Origin: Planctomycetota bacterium
GTDB lineage: Bacteria > Planctomycetota > Planctomycetia > Pirellulales > Lacipirellulaceae
Assembly (NCBI GenBank): GCA_013152205.1
Contig: JAADGV010000052.1
Location: forward strand, 27,873 to 88,214
Length of the DNA: 60,342 bases
Direction: 5' to 3'
Shown: positions 17,295 through 25,510 of the stretch, piece by piece
Layout of the letters: the number at the start of each line of letters is the position of its first letter
Position numbering within the stretch: the first letter of the stretch is position 1
The notes under the pieces: generated by a model
What the model was told of the DNA's origin: nothing
Database searches by the model: none
The model's input: the letters and a program-made list of their open reading frames with translations, nothing else
Position numbers and translations under genes: made by a program

Positions 17295-18386
17295 TTAACC
17301 GACAACACACTCGTCCAATTCTTTGGGCACCGACGTCAGCACTTCGTGCCCGGTGCGCGTGACCAGTATATCATCTTCGATTCGCACACCGCCCCAGCCT
17401 GGGAGATAGATACCCGGCTCGACGGTCACGATCATTCCTGGCGCAAGTAGCGTGGATTGTCCCTGACTCAGTCGCGGTGCCTCGTGAACTTCAAGCCCCG
17501 TACCGTGCCCCAGACCGTGACCAAACTGCTTTCCGTACCCCGCCTTCGCGATGATCGATCGGGCAACCTGGTCAACTGCCCCACACGCGACACCAGGCCG
17601 AATCGACTTGATTGCAGCCAACTGCGCATTTAATACGACCCCATATACTTTACGGAGTTTGGGCGAAATTTTACCGGTCACCAAGACACGCGTCAAGTCG
17701 CTCACATACTGCCCCTCGTTCACACCCCAGTCGATGAGCGTGAAGTCGGCATTCTCCAATCGCTGCTCTGTCGGGCTGGCATGAGGCAGAGCCGCCCGTG
17801 CCCCAACGGCAACAATGGGCGGAAAGCTCAGGCATTTACCGCCAAATCGACGCGCCTGATATTCCAGGTCGGCCGCCACCTGCAACTCGGTCATCTCGGG
17901 CGTCAGCGACGCGCGAACCACTTCAAACGCTCGCCGGGCTTGCTCACATGCTACCCGGGTTTTGGCAATCTCGTCTCGATCTTTCACCGCTCGCAATTCT
18001 TCCACCCAACCACTCGCCGGTACCAATTCGCACCCTTTTACCGATTCTTGCAAAGCCAAGTGCAAGGCGACCGTCATCGACCCAGCTTCGATCGCCAGCC
18101 GCTTGGCCTTCACGCTCGTAAGCAACCGAGAGACTGCCGACAGCATCTTTTTTCCTGGTCCTCGGATATTGAGTTCCAATTCCGGACATTCTTCTTCCAG
18201 CTGAGTTGTGTAGCGCTCGTCGCTCAGCACGATGTCGTTCTTGCCCGTCAGCAGCAAGTAGCTATCGTCGCCGGTAAACCCGGTCAGGTAGCTCACGTTG
18301 GTAAAGTTCGTCACCAGCAGCGCATCCACACGGTGCTTGCGAAGCATACGGCGAATTTTGTTGCGGCGTTTGGCGAAGCGACTCAT
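17295..18386 (-). CDS. M24-family aminopeptidase (Xaa-Pro type)
   Basis: This 363-residue cytoplasmic metallopeptidase probably releases N-terminal residues next to proline. The N-terminal creatinase-like domain (about 1-125) begins with RRNKIRRMLRKHRVDALLVT. The catalytic pita-bread domain shows the ordered metal ligands: DWGVNEGQYVSDLTR (two Asp), HGLGHGTGLEVHE (His), TVEPGIYLPG (Glu) and VRIEDD (Glu). This pattern fits PepP/PepQ-like proteins. Its last codons abut a repeat element. It is not obviously in an operon. Confidence 0.92.
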   Translation of the reverse strand: MSRFAKRRNKIRRMLRKHRVDALLVTNFTNVSYLTGFTGDDSYLLLTGKNDIVLSDERYTTQLEEECPELELNIRGPGKKMLSAVSRLLTSVKAKRLAIEAGSMTVALHLALQESVKGCELVPASGWVEELRAVKDRDEIAKTRVACEQARRAFEVVRASLTPEMTELQVAADLEYQARRFGGKCLSFPPIVAVGARAALPHASPTEQRLENADFTLIDWGVNEGQYVSDLTRVLVTGKISPKLRKVYGVVLNAQLAAIKSIRPGVACGAVDQVARSIIAKAGYGKQFGHGLGHGTGLEVHEAPRLSQGQSTLLAPGMIVTVEPGIYLPGWGGVRIEDDILVTRTGHEVLTSVPKELDECVVG

Positions 18387-18513
18387 AAGCTAGGTTTCCT
18401 GCGACCACAATCTCGGGCCAGTCTGGGCGGAATGAATTTTCTGCGATACAAACAGTATGGCGAATGTCGCAGCGATAACCAAGCCGTCCAATCCTCAGGA
18501 CAGATTCCCGTCC

Positions 18514-18572
18514 TAGCCGCGAGCGGAAGCCGCGGTTATTCCAAGCTCAACCGCAGCTTCCGCTCGCGGCTA
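18514..18572. repeat. Palindrome with GCCGCGAGCGGAAG arms
   Basis: TAGCCGCGAGCGGAAGC (18514-18530) pairs with GCTTCCGCTCGCGGCTA (18556-18572). The inner GCGG and CCGC bases extend the stem. It lies between the divergent peptidase and queC genes. Confidence 0.85.
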
Positions 18573-18679
18573 AGACGATTTGGCATATCTCAGCTTTGTT
18601 GCAACCCCCCGAGGTTTTGGTACGCTGAGTAACTGCCGATTTTTCCTGGAAGACCACCCTCGCTTGCCAGAACGACAAC

Positions 18680-19375
18680 ATGACCATCGGACGCCCCAAA
18701 AGTGAAACCACCGGCCTGCTCCTCAGCGGCGGGCTCGACAGCGCCATCCTTTTGGCCGAGTTCATCAAGCAAGGCATTCGCGTACAGCCCTTCTACATAA
18801 AAACCGGGTGTGTATGGCAAACCGAAGAACGCCGTTCGGTCGAGCAGTTTATTGATGCCCTCGATAGTAGTTTCATCGAACCGGTTGTCGACCTGAAGAT
18901 GCCCGTTGCCGATTTATACGGCAAGCACTGGAGTACAACAGGCGAGGAGGTTCCCGACGAGTCAACCTCGGACGCAGCCGTTTACCTTTGGGGCCGCAAC
19001 CCGCTGCTGCTGATGAAAGCGATCCTTTGGTGCTCAATGCACGAGATTTCGCAGTTAGCCTTAGCCACCCTCGACAACAATCCCTTTGCCGATGCAACCC
19101 CACAATTCTTCGAGCCTTTCGAGCAAGCCCTGGCCACGGCGACCGGAAATTCGGTCGAGATTATTTGCCCTCTTTCACATCTCAACAAACAACAGATACT
19201 TGCCCTAGGAGCCGACTTGCCGTTGGAGCTAACTTTTTCGTGCCTCGCTCCGATCGAAGGAAAGCATTGTGGCGAGTGCAATAAGTGTGCAGAACGGCGC
19301 CGGGGGCTTCAGTCTCTACCCGACGGCGACCCAACCTTCTATGCTAAGCAACAAGCCGCCTGTGCTGGCAGTTAA
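18680..19375 (+). CDS. queC: 7-cyano-7-deazaguanine synthase (QueC) homologue
   Basis: This 231-residue ATP-dependent enzyme converts carboxy-deazaguanine to preQ0 in queuosine synthesis. The PP-loop LLLSGGLDSAILL is at about 11-23. The C-terminal zinc motif reads C-L-A-P followed by KHCGECNKCAERRRG at about 201-215, as in QueC. The middle (AVYLWGRNPLLLMKAILWC) is divergent from the usual PGRN motif but keeps GRN. A standard QueC role is likely because queD follows on the same strand after 248 bases. Those bases carry a 218-bp hairpin element. queE is not in the window. Confidence 0.82.
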   Translation: MTIGRPKSETTGLLLSGGLDSAILLAEFIKQGIRVQPFYIKTGCVWQTEERRSVEQFIDALDSSFIEPVVDLKMPVADLYGKHWSTTGEEVPDESTSDAAVYLWGRNPLLLMKAILWCSMHEISQLALATLDNNPFADATPQFFEPFEQALATATGNSVEIICPLSHLNKQQILALGADLPLELTFSCLAPIEGKHCGECNKCAERRRGLQSLPDGDPTFYAKQQAACAGS

Positions 19376-19398
19376 ACTTGGCACCGATACCACAAAAA

Positions 19399-19616
19399 TT
19401 GTAACATTTCAGCTACCTGAAGTAATAGAACGCGGATGAACGCAGATCAGACGGATTTTCACGGATACGAAGGGAAGTGATTGTTGAAGTCCTAGGGCCA
19501 TGGATCGAAATAGACGTTGACAATAATCGTCTTGTAATCTGCGACCATCTGCGACCATCTGCTAAATCAGCGTTCATCTGTGTTCTATTTTTGCTTCACT
19601 CAGCTGAAATGTTGCA
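19399..19616. repeat. 218-bp palindromic element, copy 1 (queC-queD)
   Basis: Two nested pairs of arms: GTAACATTTCAGCT (19401-19414) with AGCTGAAATGTTGC, and ATAGAACGCGGATGAACGC with GCGTTCATCTGTGTTCTAT. The centre has GGATACGAAGGGAAGTGATT. Most of it recurs at 51499-51710. Its right end comes within about 8 bases of the queD start, and a spurious upstream extension of the queD frame runs through it. Confidence 0.9.
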
Positions 19617-19623
19617 AAAAACT

Positions 19624-20046
19624 ATGAAAGCAAAACCTACGATGTTTCGAGTCACACGCGAAATAGACTTCTGCTACGGCCATCGCTTGTTGAACTACGA
19701 GGGAAAATGCCGCCACTTACACGGCCATAACGGTCGCGCGGTCATTTCGATCGAAGGCCCCGAACTCGACAATCGGGGGATGGTGCTCGACTTTGCCGAC
19801 ATCAAACAGGCGGTAAGCACCTGGATCGACGACAATCTCGATCACCGCATGATTCTCAACCGCGCCGATCCTGTGGTACCGATCCTCGAAAAAATGGGTG
19901 AACCACTTTATCTGATCGACCAAAATCCAACCGCCGAGAACATCGCCAAGTTGATCTACGATGGAACCCACTCGCAAGGCGTGCCCATCGTCGAGGTCCG
20001 CCTCTGGGAAACTCCCCGTTGCTTTGCCACTTACTCGCCGAAGTAG
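19624..20046 (+). CDS. queD: 6-carboxy-tetrahydropterin synthase (QueD)
   Basis: This 140-residue zinc enzyme converts dihydroneopterin triphosphate to 6-carboxy-tetrahydropterin, an early step to queuosine. Zinc ligands appear as FCYGHRLL and CRHLHGHNG. The catalytic Cys lies in the same CRHLHGH segment and DNLDHRMIL and PTAENIAKLI follow, with Glu in VEVRLWETP. The open frame reaches back to 19477, but that stretch is the repeat element, so 19624 (MKAKPTMFRV) or 19642 (MFRV) is the true start. It works with queC upstream. Confidence 0.92.
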   Translation: MKAKPTMFRVTREIDFCYGHRLLNYEGKCRHLHGHNGRAVISIEGPELDNRGMVLDFADIKQAVSTWIDDNLDHRMILNRADPVVPILEKMGEPLYLIDQNPTAENIAKLIYDGTHSQGVPIVEVRLWETPRCFATYSPK

Positions 20047-20078
20047 CTGCGCCCGTAAGTGAGACCTACCAAAAAAAT

Positions 20079-20109
20079 GCAGCCCGGACGAACAAGTCGC
20101 CCGGGCTGC
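20079..20109 (-). terminator. Hairpin with T-run on minus strand
   Basis: GCAGCCCGG and CCGGGCTGC form a stable stem around a 13-base loop. The seven-A run just before it on the plus strand gives ATTTTTTT after the stem on the minus strand. It looks like an intrinsic terminator read leftward, but no minus-strand gene lies to the right in this gap. It may instead be a repeat hairpin ending queD transcription without a T-run. Confidence 0.4.
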
Positions 20110-20269
20110 TAGCCCCCCTGGGTGTTTCGTGCAGCAATTTCGTTGCTGTCTTATGTCTCGTTATGGCCTGCGGGGCGTGTCGTTGTTTCTTGTAAGCAAT
20201 TGAATTATCGACGCTCAGACCCTGCCGCTTCGGTAAAGTTTACCAATTAGCCAAGGTTTCCTTTGTAGG

Positions 20270-20344
20270 GTGCCACTGCTGGCTCGTCCAGCAGTGTGAA
20301 GCGGGTATCAGGGTTCCACTGCTGGACAAGCCAGACAGTGGCAC
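20270..20344. repeat. GTGCCACTG hairpin element, copy 2
   Basis: The gap 20047-20516 has no gene. The left arm starts GTGCCACTGCTGGCTCGTCC and the right arm ends GCCAGACAGTGGCAC. The loop has TGAAGCGGGTATCAGGGTTC, the reverse complement of the loop at 15063-15138 with few differences. The whole element is therefore inverted relative to copy 1. Confidence 0.9.
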
Positions 20345-20516
20345 CATGCCGTACTTGCTAGCACCCGAGGGAGAGGGTTCCTCCTCGCCCAGTGCGTTTT
20401 TGCTAGTTCCACTCATAAACTTTGCCGCTTACGCCGATTGTGTGGATAGACGAATAGGCGGGGCCCGGCGTGCGCTGAGTCTCCAACCCTGTTCAATATC
20501 GCTGTTGTGAGAAAGG

Positions 20517-22028
20517 ATGCTCACTGTGTCTCGCATTACTTCATTCTCTGAATGGCTAATACGTCAACCAGTCATCTGGGGCGGACTAGCTTGCCTTGCC
20601 TTCTATGCTTTTGTTGTCCAGGGCGCTGAACCCGATTCGTTCCAAGCTCGATATTTCGCCGGCCATGCGGTCGCTTACTGCGCAACCGCGTTGTTCTTTG
20701 TCGGACTTGCTGCGCTGGTGATCAAGCGGCTTGGTTTGTCTCTCCAGTTCGCTATGCTCGACACGATCCAGTTGCCGATGGCAGCTGATCGCAACCAAGA
20801 AGCTAGCGAAGCCGACGGGCTCTTGGCTAGCTTAGACAACGTCTCGACTGCTGCGGCAGGCGGCTACCTCGTGCGACGTCTTCGCAATGCTCTCGAATAC
20901 ATCAAACAAAATGCCTCTGCCGATTCGCTTGAAACGCAAATGAGGCATCTCGAAGTCGCCGACCAAGACCGCATGTACAGCAGCTATTCGCTGGTTCGGA
21001 TTATTGCCTCGACCATCCCGATCCTTGGTTTCTTGGGAACGGTTATCGGCATTACGCTCGCAATCGCAAAACTCGATCTCTCGCCCGAGGCGATGGACGA
21101 ATCGTTGCGAGCAATGCTGTCGGGTTTAAGCGTGGCGTTTGATACCACGGCGCTTTCGCTGTCGCTATCAATCGTACTGCTTTTTGCAAAATGGCATGTC
21201 GAACAGGTTGAAACAAGTTTGCTGGAGGAGGTCGATACCAACGCTTCGCAACAGCTTATCGGTCGTTTCCGGCAGTATGGCAACGACAACGACCCCCACT
21301 TGGCCTCGGTCTGCCGGATGTCAGAAAAACTACTCGTCGCGGTCGAAGCAAGCGTCGAAAAACAAGCCGCCTTGATGCACGCGGCATTCAAAAAAAGCAG
21401 CCAACAGTTTTCCGATCTACTAGCGTCCACAGCCTCGACGCTCGACGAGGCCCTATCCGGCGCGGTTGTCGAGGGGCTTACGCGGCACGCCGAAGCATTG
21501 AACCAAGGGGTCGACCGCCACGCTGGCGACCTGGAAGAGACATTGGTCAAACATGCTGAACTACTAAACGAAGGGCTCCATGCACACACCGCCGCACTGA
21601 CCGAAACTGAAATCCAATTGGCTGAAGAAAACCGACGCCATCTGGGCGATGTGGAAGCTGCGGTAGGCGAGGCCATGCTTGTTGCCACGTCGCGCCAAGA
21701 AAAACTCATCAAGCAGAGTGAAAACCTGCTGAGGGAAATGCAAATCGCCTTAGTCGAATCGGCTGGCACTTCGGTCTCGCAACAAGAACAGCTTATCAAA
21801 CAGGGCGATATCCTGCTGAAGGTGGTTGAATCGACTGGCCAGATCAAGCATCTCGAACAGTCGCTCAACAGCAACCTCAATGCGTTGGCCGGTTCACATA
21901 ACTTCCAGCAGACCGTGGCAGGGCTATCAGCAGCCCTTCAGCTACTCAGTGCTCGCCTTGGCGAACCGCTGACAGTTTCCAGTAACGTCGAATTGACCGA
22001 CGATAGCGAGCAAAATCAGGCAGCATGA
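20517..22028 (+). CDS. MotA/TolQ/ExbB-like channel subunit with long coiled-coil tail
   Basis: This 503-residue inner-membrane protein has four predicted helices (about 18-35, 51-70, 162-186, 203-224). The order TM1-TM2, a 90-residue cytoplasmic loop, then TM3-TM4 is as in MotA. The channel signature lies in TM3-TM4: STIPILGFLGTVIGITLAIA, then LSGLSVAFDTTALSLSLS with the paired Thr residues of TolQ/ExbB. Residues 228-503 form a long polar, heptad-rich tail with repeated LIKQ-x2-x-LL units (about 397-435). ZorA, the Zorya motor subunit, has a comparable tail, but no Zorya effector gene is near. It overlaps the next gene by 4 bases (ATGA). GAAAGGA lies just before the start, and a GTG at 20526 is an equally good start. 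Function unknown; a proton-driven stator is inferred. Confidence 0.8.
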   Translation: MLTVSRITSFSEWLIRQPVIWGGLACLAFYAFVVQGAEPDSFQARYFAGHAVAYCATALFFVGLAALVIKRLGLSLQFAMLDTIQLPMAADRNQEASEADGLLASLDNVSTAAAGGYLVRRLRNALEYIKQNASADSLETQMRHLEVADQDRMYSSYSLVRIIASTIPILGFLGTVIGITLAIAKLDLSPEAMDESLRAMLSGLSVAFDTTALSLSLSIVLLFAKWHVEQVETSLLEEVDTNASQQLIGRFRQYGNDNDPHLASVCRMSEKLLVAVEASVEKQAALMHAAFKKSSQQFSDLLASTASTLDEALSGAVVEGLTRHAEALNQGVDRHAGDLEETLVKHAELLNEGLHAHTAALTETEIQLAEENRRHLGDVEAAVGEAMLVATSRQEKLIKQSENLLREMQIALVESAGTSVSQQEQLIKQGDILLKVVESTGQIKHLEQSLNSNLNALAGSHNFQQTVAGLSAALQLLSARLGEPLTVSSNVELTDDSEQNQAA

Positions 22029-23977
22029 GCAACCGGGCCCACAGGGACAATTCGGACGCGGGCAGCCTGTTTCCTTTCCTGGCCGTACTGCTATGCACCA
22101 TGGGAGCGCTCTTGGTGTTGCTCGTCGTGCTAGCGAAGCAAGCTGCCGAGCGAGCCGTGTCGAATGCGATCGCACAGTCCGAGACCATCGAGCAGCCCAA
22201 GACCTCTGTTCCTACCTCAGAAGATGCGGAAGAAGCTACCGCACTAGCGCAGGAGTTAGACGGGGTTCTTAAATACCAACAGCAGCTCAAAACACTTCAT
22301 ACCAAATCGGAAGAGCGGCTTCGCCAAGAACAATCGCGGCTTAGCCATCTCGAAGAACATACACGTCGCATCGAGCATGAGTTGGCCCGGCTATCAATTG
22401 CAGCCCAACAACTCGACGCGACCGAGAAAAGCCAAACGGTCGATCAAGAACAGGCAGAAAGCGAACTCAAACACTTGCAATCGCTCATCACCGAAAACGA
22501 AGAGCGGCTCGACCAGCTACGCGAACAATCCAAGGGCAGCCACTCCTACACCATCGTGCCTTACAAAGGCCCCAACGGCACCTATCGTAAACCGATTTAT
22601 ATCGAGTGTCGAAAAGATGGGGTCGTTATTCATCCCGAAGGCTTTCACTTTTCGGAATCCGATTTCGCGGCTCCTTCGTGGCCAGGCAATCCGCTTGCTG
22701 CGGTACTGCGTGCCTCGCGAGAATATCTCAACGCAAAGGCAGCCAAAGCGGGCGAGCCGGAACCACCCGACCCCTATCCATTGCTGCTCGTTCGCCCAGA
22801 CGGCATCGCAGCCTATAGTGCGGCAAGGGCGGCTATCACCTCTTGGGATTCCGATTACGGCTACGAATTCATCGCAGGCGATTGGAAGCTCGACTTTCCC
22901 GAATTACCCGACCCAATGTTGGCCCAAGTGCAAGCACACGCAGCCCTCAACGCACGAGCTAATCTAGCGAGGTTGGCGCGTGCTGCGCCAAGTCGATTCC
23001 GCGCCATGGGCGTCGGTGGCAGCCGCTCACACACGGCTGGAGGAACTTCCGGTTCGCACGGATATGGATCCGGTGGGCAAAGCGAAACTCCCGGCAACAT
23101 TCTCTCCGATTCAGCCGACGGAGGGACTTCCGACGGCAATAGCCTCGCCGCAGGTGGAGCGGAGGCACGTTACGGTGCTAGCGGCTCAGAAGGCGAAGGC
23201 AATACCGGACTGCAAGGGCCTGACGCTCAATACGGCGCTATGCCCGGCGGGCTCCCAGGCAGTGAAGCCAATGGCAGTCAAACAGCAAGCAGTGGCTCCG
23301 AGGCCTCAGCAGAAGGTGGCTCGAACGGCACGCCCGGCGGAGAACAGGTCGCCGGAGGCCAAGGGGCCCAGGGCACATCCAATAGTGGCTCGCAACAGAA
23401 CTCCGGCACTGCTGGTGGCTCGGTGGCACAAAGTGGCAGTCCAAGCCAATCAGGCCCAGGCGGCCAGGCCGGCAGTGGAGCAAGCTCAGCAAGTGGTTCT
23501 TCGGGGGCGTCGGCCTCTGGTTCGCAAGCTTCGTCGGCGACCATGTCTTTCTCAAAAAACAAGACCTCGAGCATCGCCGAATCGCAGGGCCGCAACTGGG
23601 CCATCAAGCAAGGCAAACGCGGAGCGGTTCCGATTCGTCGGCCTATCGAAGTCGTAGTCCGAAAAAATCAAATCGCGATTTTGCCAAGTCGACATACGAG
23701 TCAAGGTGCGGAAGCCACAGGAACCACCGTTTCGCTCAATCAAACAATCGATCAGATTTCCACCGAATTTGTCACAGCGCTAAAATCTCGGATCGAAGAA
23801 TGGGGCTTAGCCGGCAACGGACTCTACTGGCGTCCGGTACTGGAACTCAAAATCGGTCCTGATGCAAAGCACACGGCTTACGAAATTACCCACCTGTTGA
23901 AAGACAGCGGGGTTGAGGTTCGCTCACCCGAGATGGCCCGATCTGGCCAAGGAGCGGCGTCCAATGCGACCAAGTAG
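22025..23977 (+). CDS. Single-pass partner protein 1, Gly/Ser-rich linker
   Basis: This 650-residue protein is of a kind I do not recognise as a named family. A short polar N tail (SDAGSLFPF) is followed by one membrane helix at about 16-37 (LAVLLCTMGALLVLLVVLA). A coiled coil at about 70-170 comes next, then a folded region at 174-300 with YTIVPYKGPNGTYRKPIYIE and YPLLLVRPDGIAAYSAAR. Residues 328-505 are almost only Gly, Ser, Ala, Gln and Asn. A C-terminal domain follows at about 525-635 (RRPIEVVVRKNQIAILPS, LELKIGP). The layout (N-terminal helix, coiled coil, periplasmic domains) resembles MotB/ExbD/ZorB-type partners. The helix has no acidic residue; Asp11 lies before it. Overlaps at both ends show tight translational coupling. 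Confidence 0.75.
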   Translation: MSNRAHRDNSDAGSLFPFLAVLLCTMGALLVLLVVLAKQAAERAVSNAIAQSETIEQPKTSVPTSEDAEEATALAQELDGVLKYQQQLKTLHTKSEERLRQEQSRLSHLEEHTRRIEHELARLSIAAQQLDATEKSQTVDQEQAESELKHLQSLITENEERLDQLREQSKGSHSYTIVPYKGPNGTYRKPIYIECRKDGVVIHPEGFHFSESDFAAPSWPGNPLAAVLRASREYLNAKAAKAGEPEPPDPYPLLLVRPDGIAAYSAARAAITSWDSDYGYEFIAGDWKLDFPELPDPMLAQVQAHAALNARANLARLARAAPSRFRAMGVGGSRSHTAGGTSGSHGYGSGGQSETPGNILSDSADGGTSDGNSLAAGGAEARYGASGSEGEGNTGLQGPDAQYGAMPGGLPGSEANGSQTASSGSEASAEGGSNGTPGGEQVAGGQGAQGTSNSGSQQNSGTAGGSVAQSGSPSQSGPGGQAGSGASSASGSSGASASGSQASSATMSFSKNKTSSIAESQGRNWAIKQGKRGAVPIRRPIEVVVRKNQIAILPSRHTSQGAEATGTTVSLNQTIDQISTEFVTALKSRIEEWGLAGNGLYWRPVLELKIGPDAKHTAYEITHLLKDSGVEVRSPEMARSGQGAASNATK

Positions 23978-25037
23978 ATACGCAGAAGAATCTGAATCGA
24001 GCCAAGACTCATTTCTTGATGTCATCGCCAATGTTGTCGGCGTACTCATCATCCTCGTGATGCTAGTCGGCGTACGCGCTTCGCAACGTCTACTTGTTGC
24101 AGACACGCCACCGGCCGATCCGTCCATCAAGGTTCAACAAACCGACTTCCAAAACGCCAACTTGATTCACGACATGGCAGCTTTGCGTGAAGAATTAGAT
24201 CAAGCAAAGAAACAAGTATTTACTTCGCAATCAGAAATCCAAAAGGTGGCTGCCCAAGTCATCCGTATCAACCACGAGGCGAGCCAGCAAGATCAGCAGC
24301 GCAACGAACTGGTCATGCACCGCGCGTTGATCGAAGAAGACCTTGAAAATCGCCGCGGAAAGCTGGATTCCAAGAGTCAACGCGAATTCGATGTCCAACG
24401 CCAACTTATCGATTCGCAGATCAAACTCGAGGAGCTTACCCGAGAGCAAATGGCATTGATTGCTGCTCCTAGCACAACCGAAGAGATCGAATCCGTACCC
24501 ACGCCGCTAGCCAAAACGGTCGAAGATGCAGCAATCCATCTCCGAGTAAAAAATGGGTTGGTCTCGATTGTTCCGCTCGAAGAGTTGCTTAGCCAAATTG
24601 AATACCGAGCCGATGATATTCGACGCCGATTGCAATCGCGTAACAAGGTGGTTGAAACCATTGGACCTATCAACGGCTATCGACTTCGGTTTACGGTCGC
24701 CAAGCGTAACGGTCCGGGAGCTATCTCTGGACCGCTCGTAGGTCAGCGGCAGCGGGTTGTTCTTGAACAGTTCGCACAGATACTGCCGACCTCTGAGAGA
24801 ATCGGGCAAAATGTTGAGCAAGCACTGATGCCAGGGGCCGTGTTGTACAAACACTTGCAAGACAACCAGCGCCAACATCCGGCGGTCGTGGTATGGCTCT
24901 ACACCGATAGCTTCGAGCAATTCCGCCCCCTGAAACGCAAACTGTGGGAGATGGGCTTTTCGCTGGCCACTCGACCCTTGCCGCCCGGCGCACACATCGG
25001 CGCCTCTCCTCACGGAACCAAGTCAGCGGCGCAGTAG
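23964..25037 (+). CDS. Single-pass partner protein 2, ExbD/MotB-like N terminus
   Basis: This 357-residue protein starts at 23964, where AAGGAG sits 9 bases upstream, and overlaps the preceding gene by 14 bases. An acidic N tail leads into DSFLDVIANVVGVLIILVML at about 15-34. This resembles ExbD/TolR, where an Asp at the membrane edge carries protons; Asp19 (or Asp15) is the candidate. Residues 60-165 are a coiled coil. The C-terminal part (190-340) has IHLRVKNGLVSIVPLEELL and HPAVVVWLYTDSFEQFRPLKR and is probably periplasmic. With the two upstream genes it forms one operon. No known peptidoglycan-binding (OmpA) motif is evident. Confidence 0.75.
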   Translation: MRPSRYAEESESSQDSFLDVIANVVGVLIILVMLVGVRASQRLLVADTPPADPSIKVQQTDFQNANLIHDMAALREELDQAKKQVFTSQSEIQKVAAQVIRINHEASQQDQQRNELVMHRALIEEDLENRRGKLDSKSQREFDVQRQLIDSQIKLEELTREQMALIAAPSTTEEIESVPTPLAKTVEDAAIHLRVKNGLVSIVPLEELLSQIEYRADDIRRRLQSRNKVVETIGPINGYRLRFTVAKRNGPGAISGPLVGQRQRVVLEQFAQILPTSERIGQNVEQALMPGAVLYKHLQDNQRQHPAVVVWLYTDSFEQFRPLKRKLWEMGFSLATRPLPPGAHIGASPHGTKSAAQ

Positions 25038-25072
25038 GTTCCACCTACCGGTAACGCACCGCTGTCGGCCAA

Positions 25073-25510
25073 CTAGTCCGTGCCGGTCGGTTTGTTTTCC
25101 AACGCTTTGTCGGTTGGGCTTGGCAATAGCTGCAATACGCAAACCTCTGCTAACCGCCGACAGGTTGCTGCGCTAATTTCCCGAAACAGGCTGTGCAATT
25201 CCTCCCGCGTCGATGGCGGGATGCACTCTAGCGGAGGAATCTCCGGAGCCATTGGCCCGTCGGTTGCCTCAAGGATTTGCAGCAACGAGACTTCGTCTGC
25301 TGGGCGCGCCAACGAGTATCCACCGTCAACGCCTCGCGTTGACTTCAGGATCTTATGGTTCACCAAGTTGCGCAAAACCTGTAGGAGAAACCGTTCAGGC
25401 ATCTCCCCCGTTTTCGCCAGTTGGCTACAAGGGACAGGTACCCCAACTGGAGCTTCAGCCAGTTGCAAAACGGCACCAATTGCGTACGCTGAAGCGCGCG
25501 ACATTCTCAT
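25073..25510 (-). CDS. Rrf2-family transcriptional regulator
   Basis: This 145-residue protein has an N-terminal winged helix with MSRASAYAIGAVLQLA, the recognition region MPERFLLQVLRNLVNHKIL and the wing STRGVDGGYSLARPADEVSL, all typical of Rrf2. Three scattered cysteines (EC, TC, VC) lie in the C-terminal half. They are spaced too widely for the compact Fe-S cluster motif of IscR, so cluster binding is uncertain. AAGGAG lies 5 bases before the ATG at 25510. It converges on the stator-like operon, 35 bases apart. Its target genes are unknown. Confidence 0.88.
   Translation of the reverse strand: MRMSRASAYAIGAVLQLAEAPVGVPVPCSQLAKTGEMPERFLLQVLRNLVNHKILKSTRGVDGGYSLARPADEVSLLQILEATDGPMAPEIPPLECIPPSTREELHSLFREISAATCRRLAEVCVLQLLPSPTDKALENKPTGTD

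Noticed and set aside
22377..23657. Long plus-strand frames inside the second stator partner gene
   Set aside because: They are shifted-frame readings of the Gly/Ser-rich gene with no domain or start signal.
20517..25037. Canonical Zorya defence system
   Set aside because: The channel subunit has a ZorA-like tail, but no helicase, nuclease or other Zorya effector gene is adjacent and the partners lack an OmpA motif.
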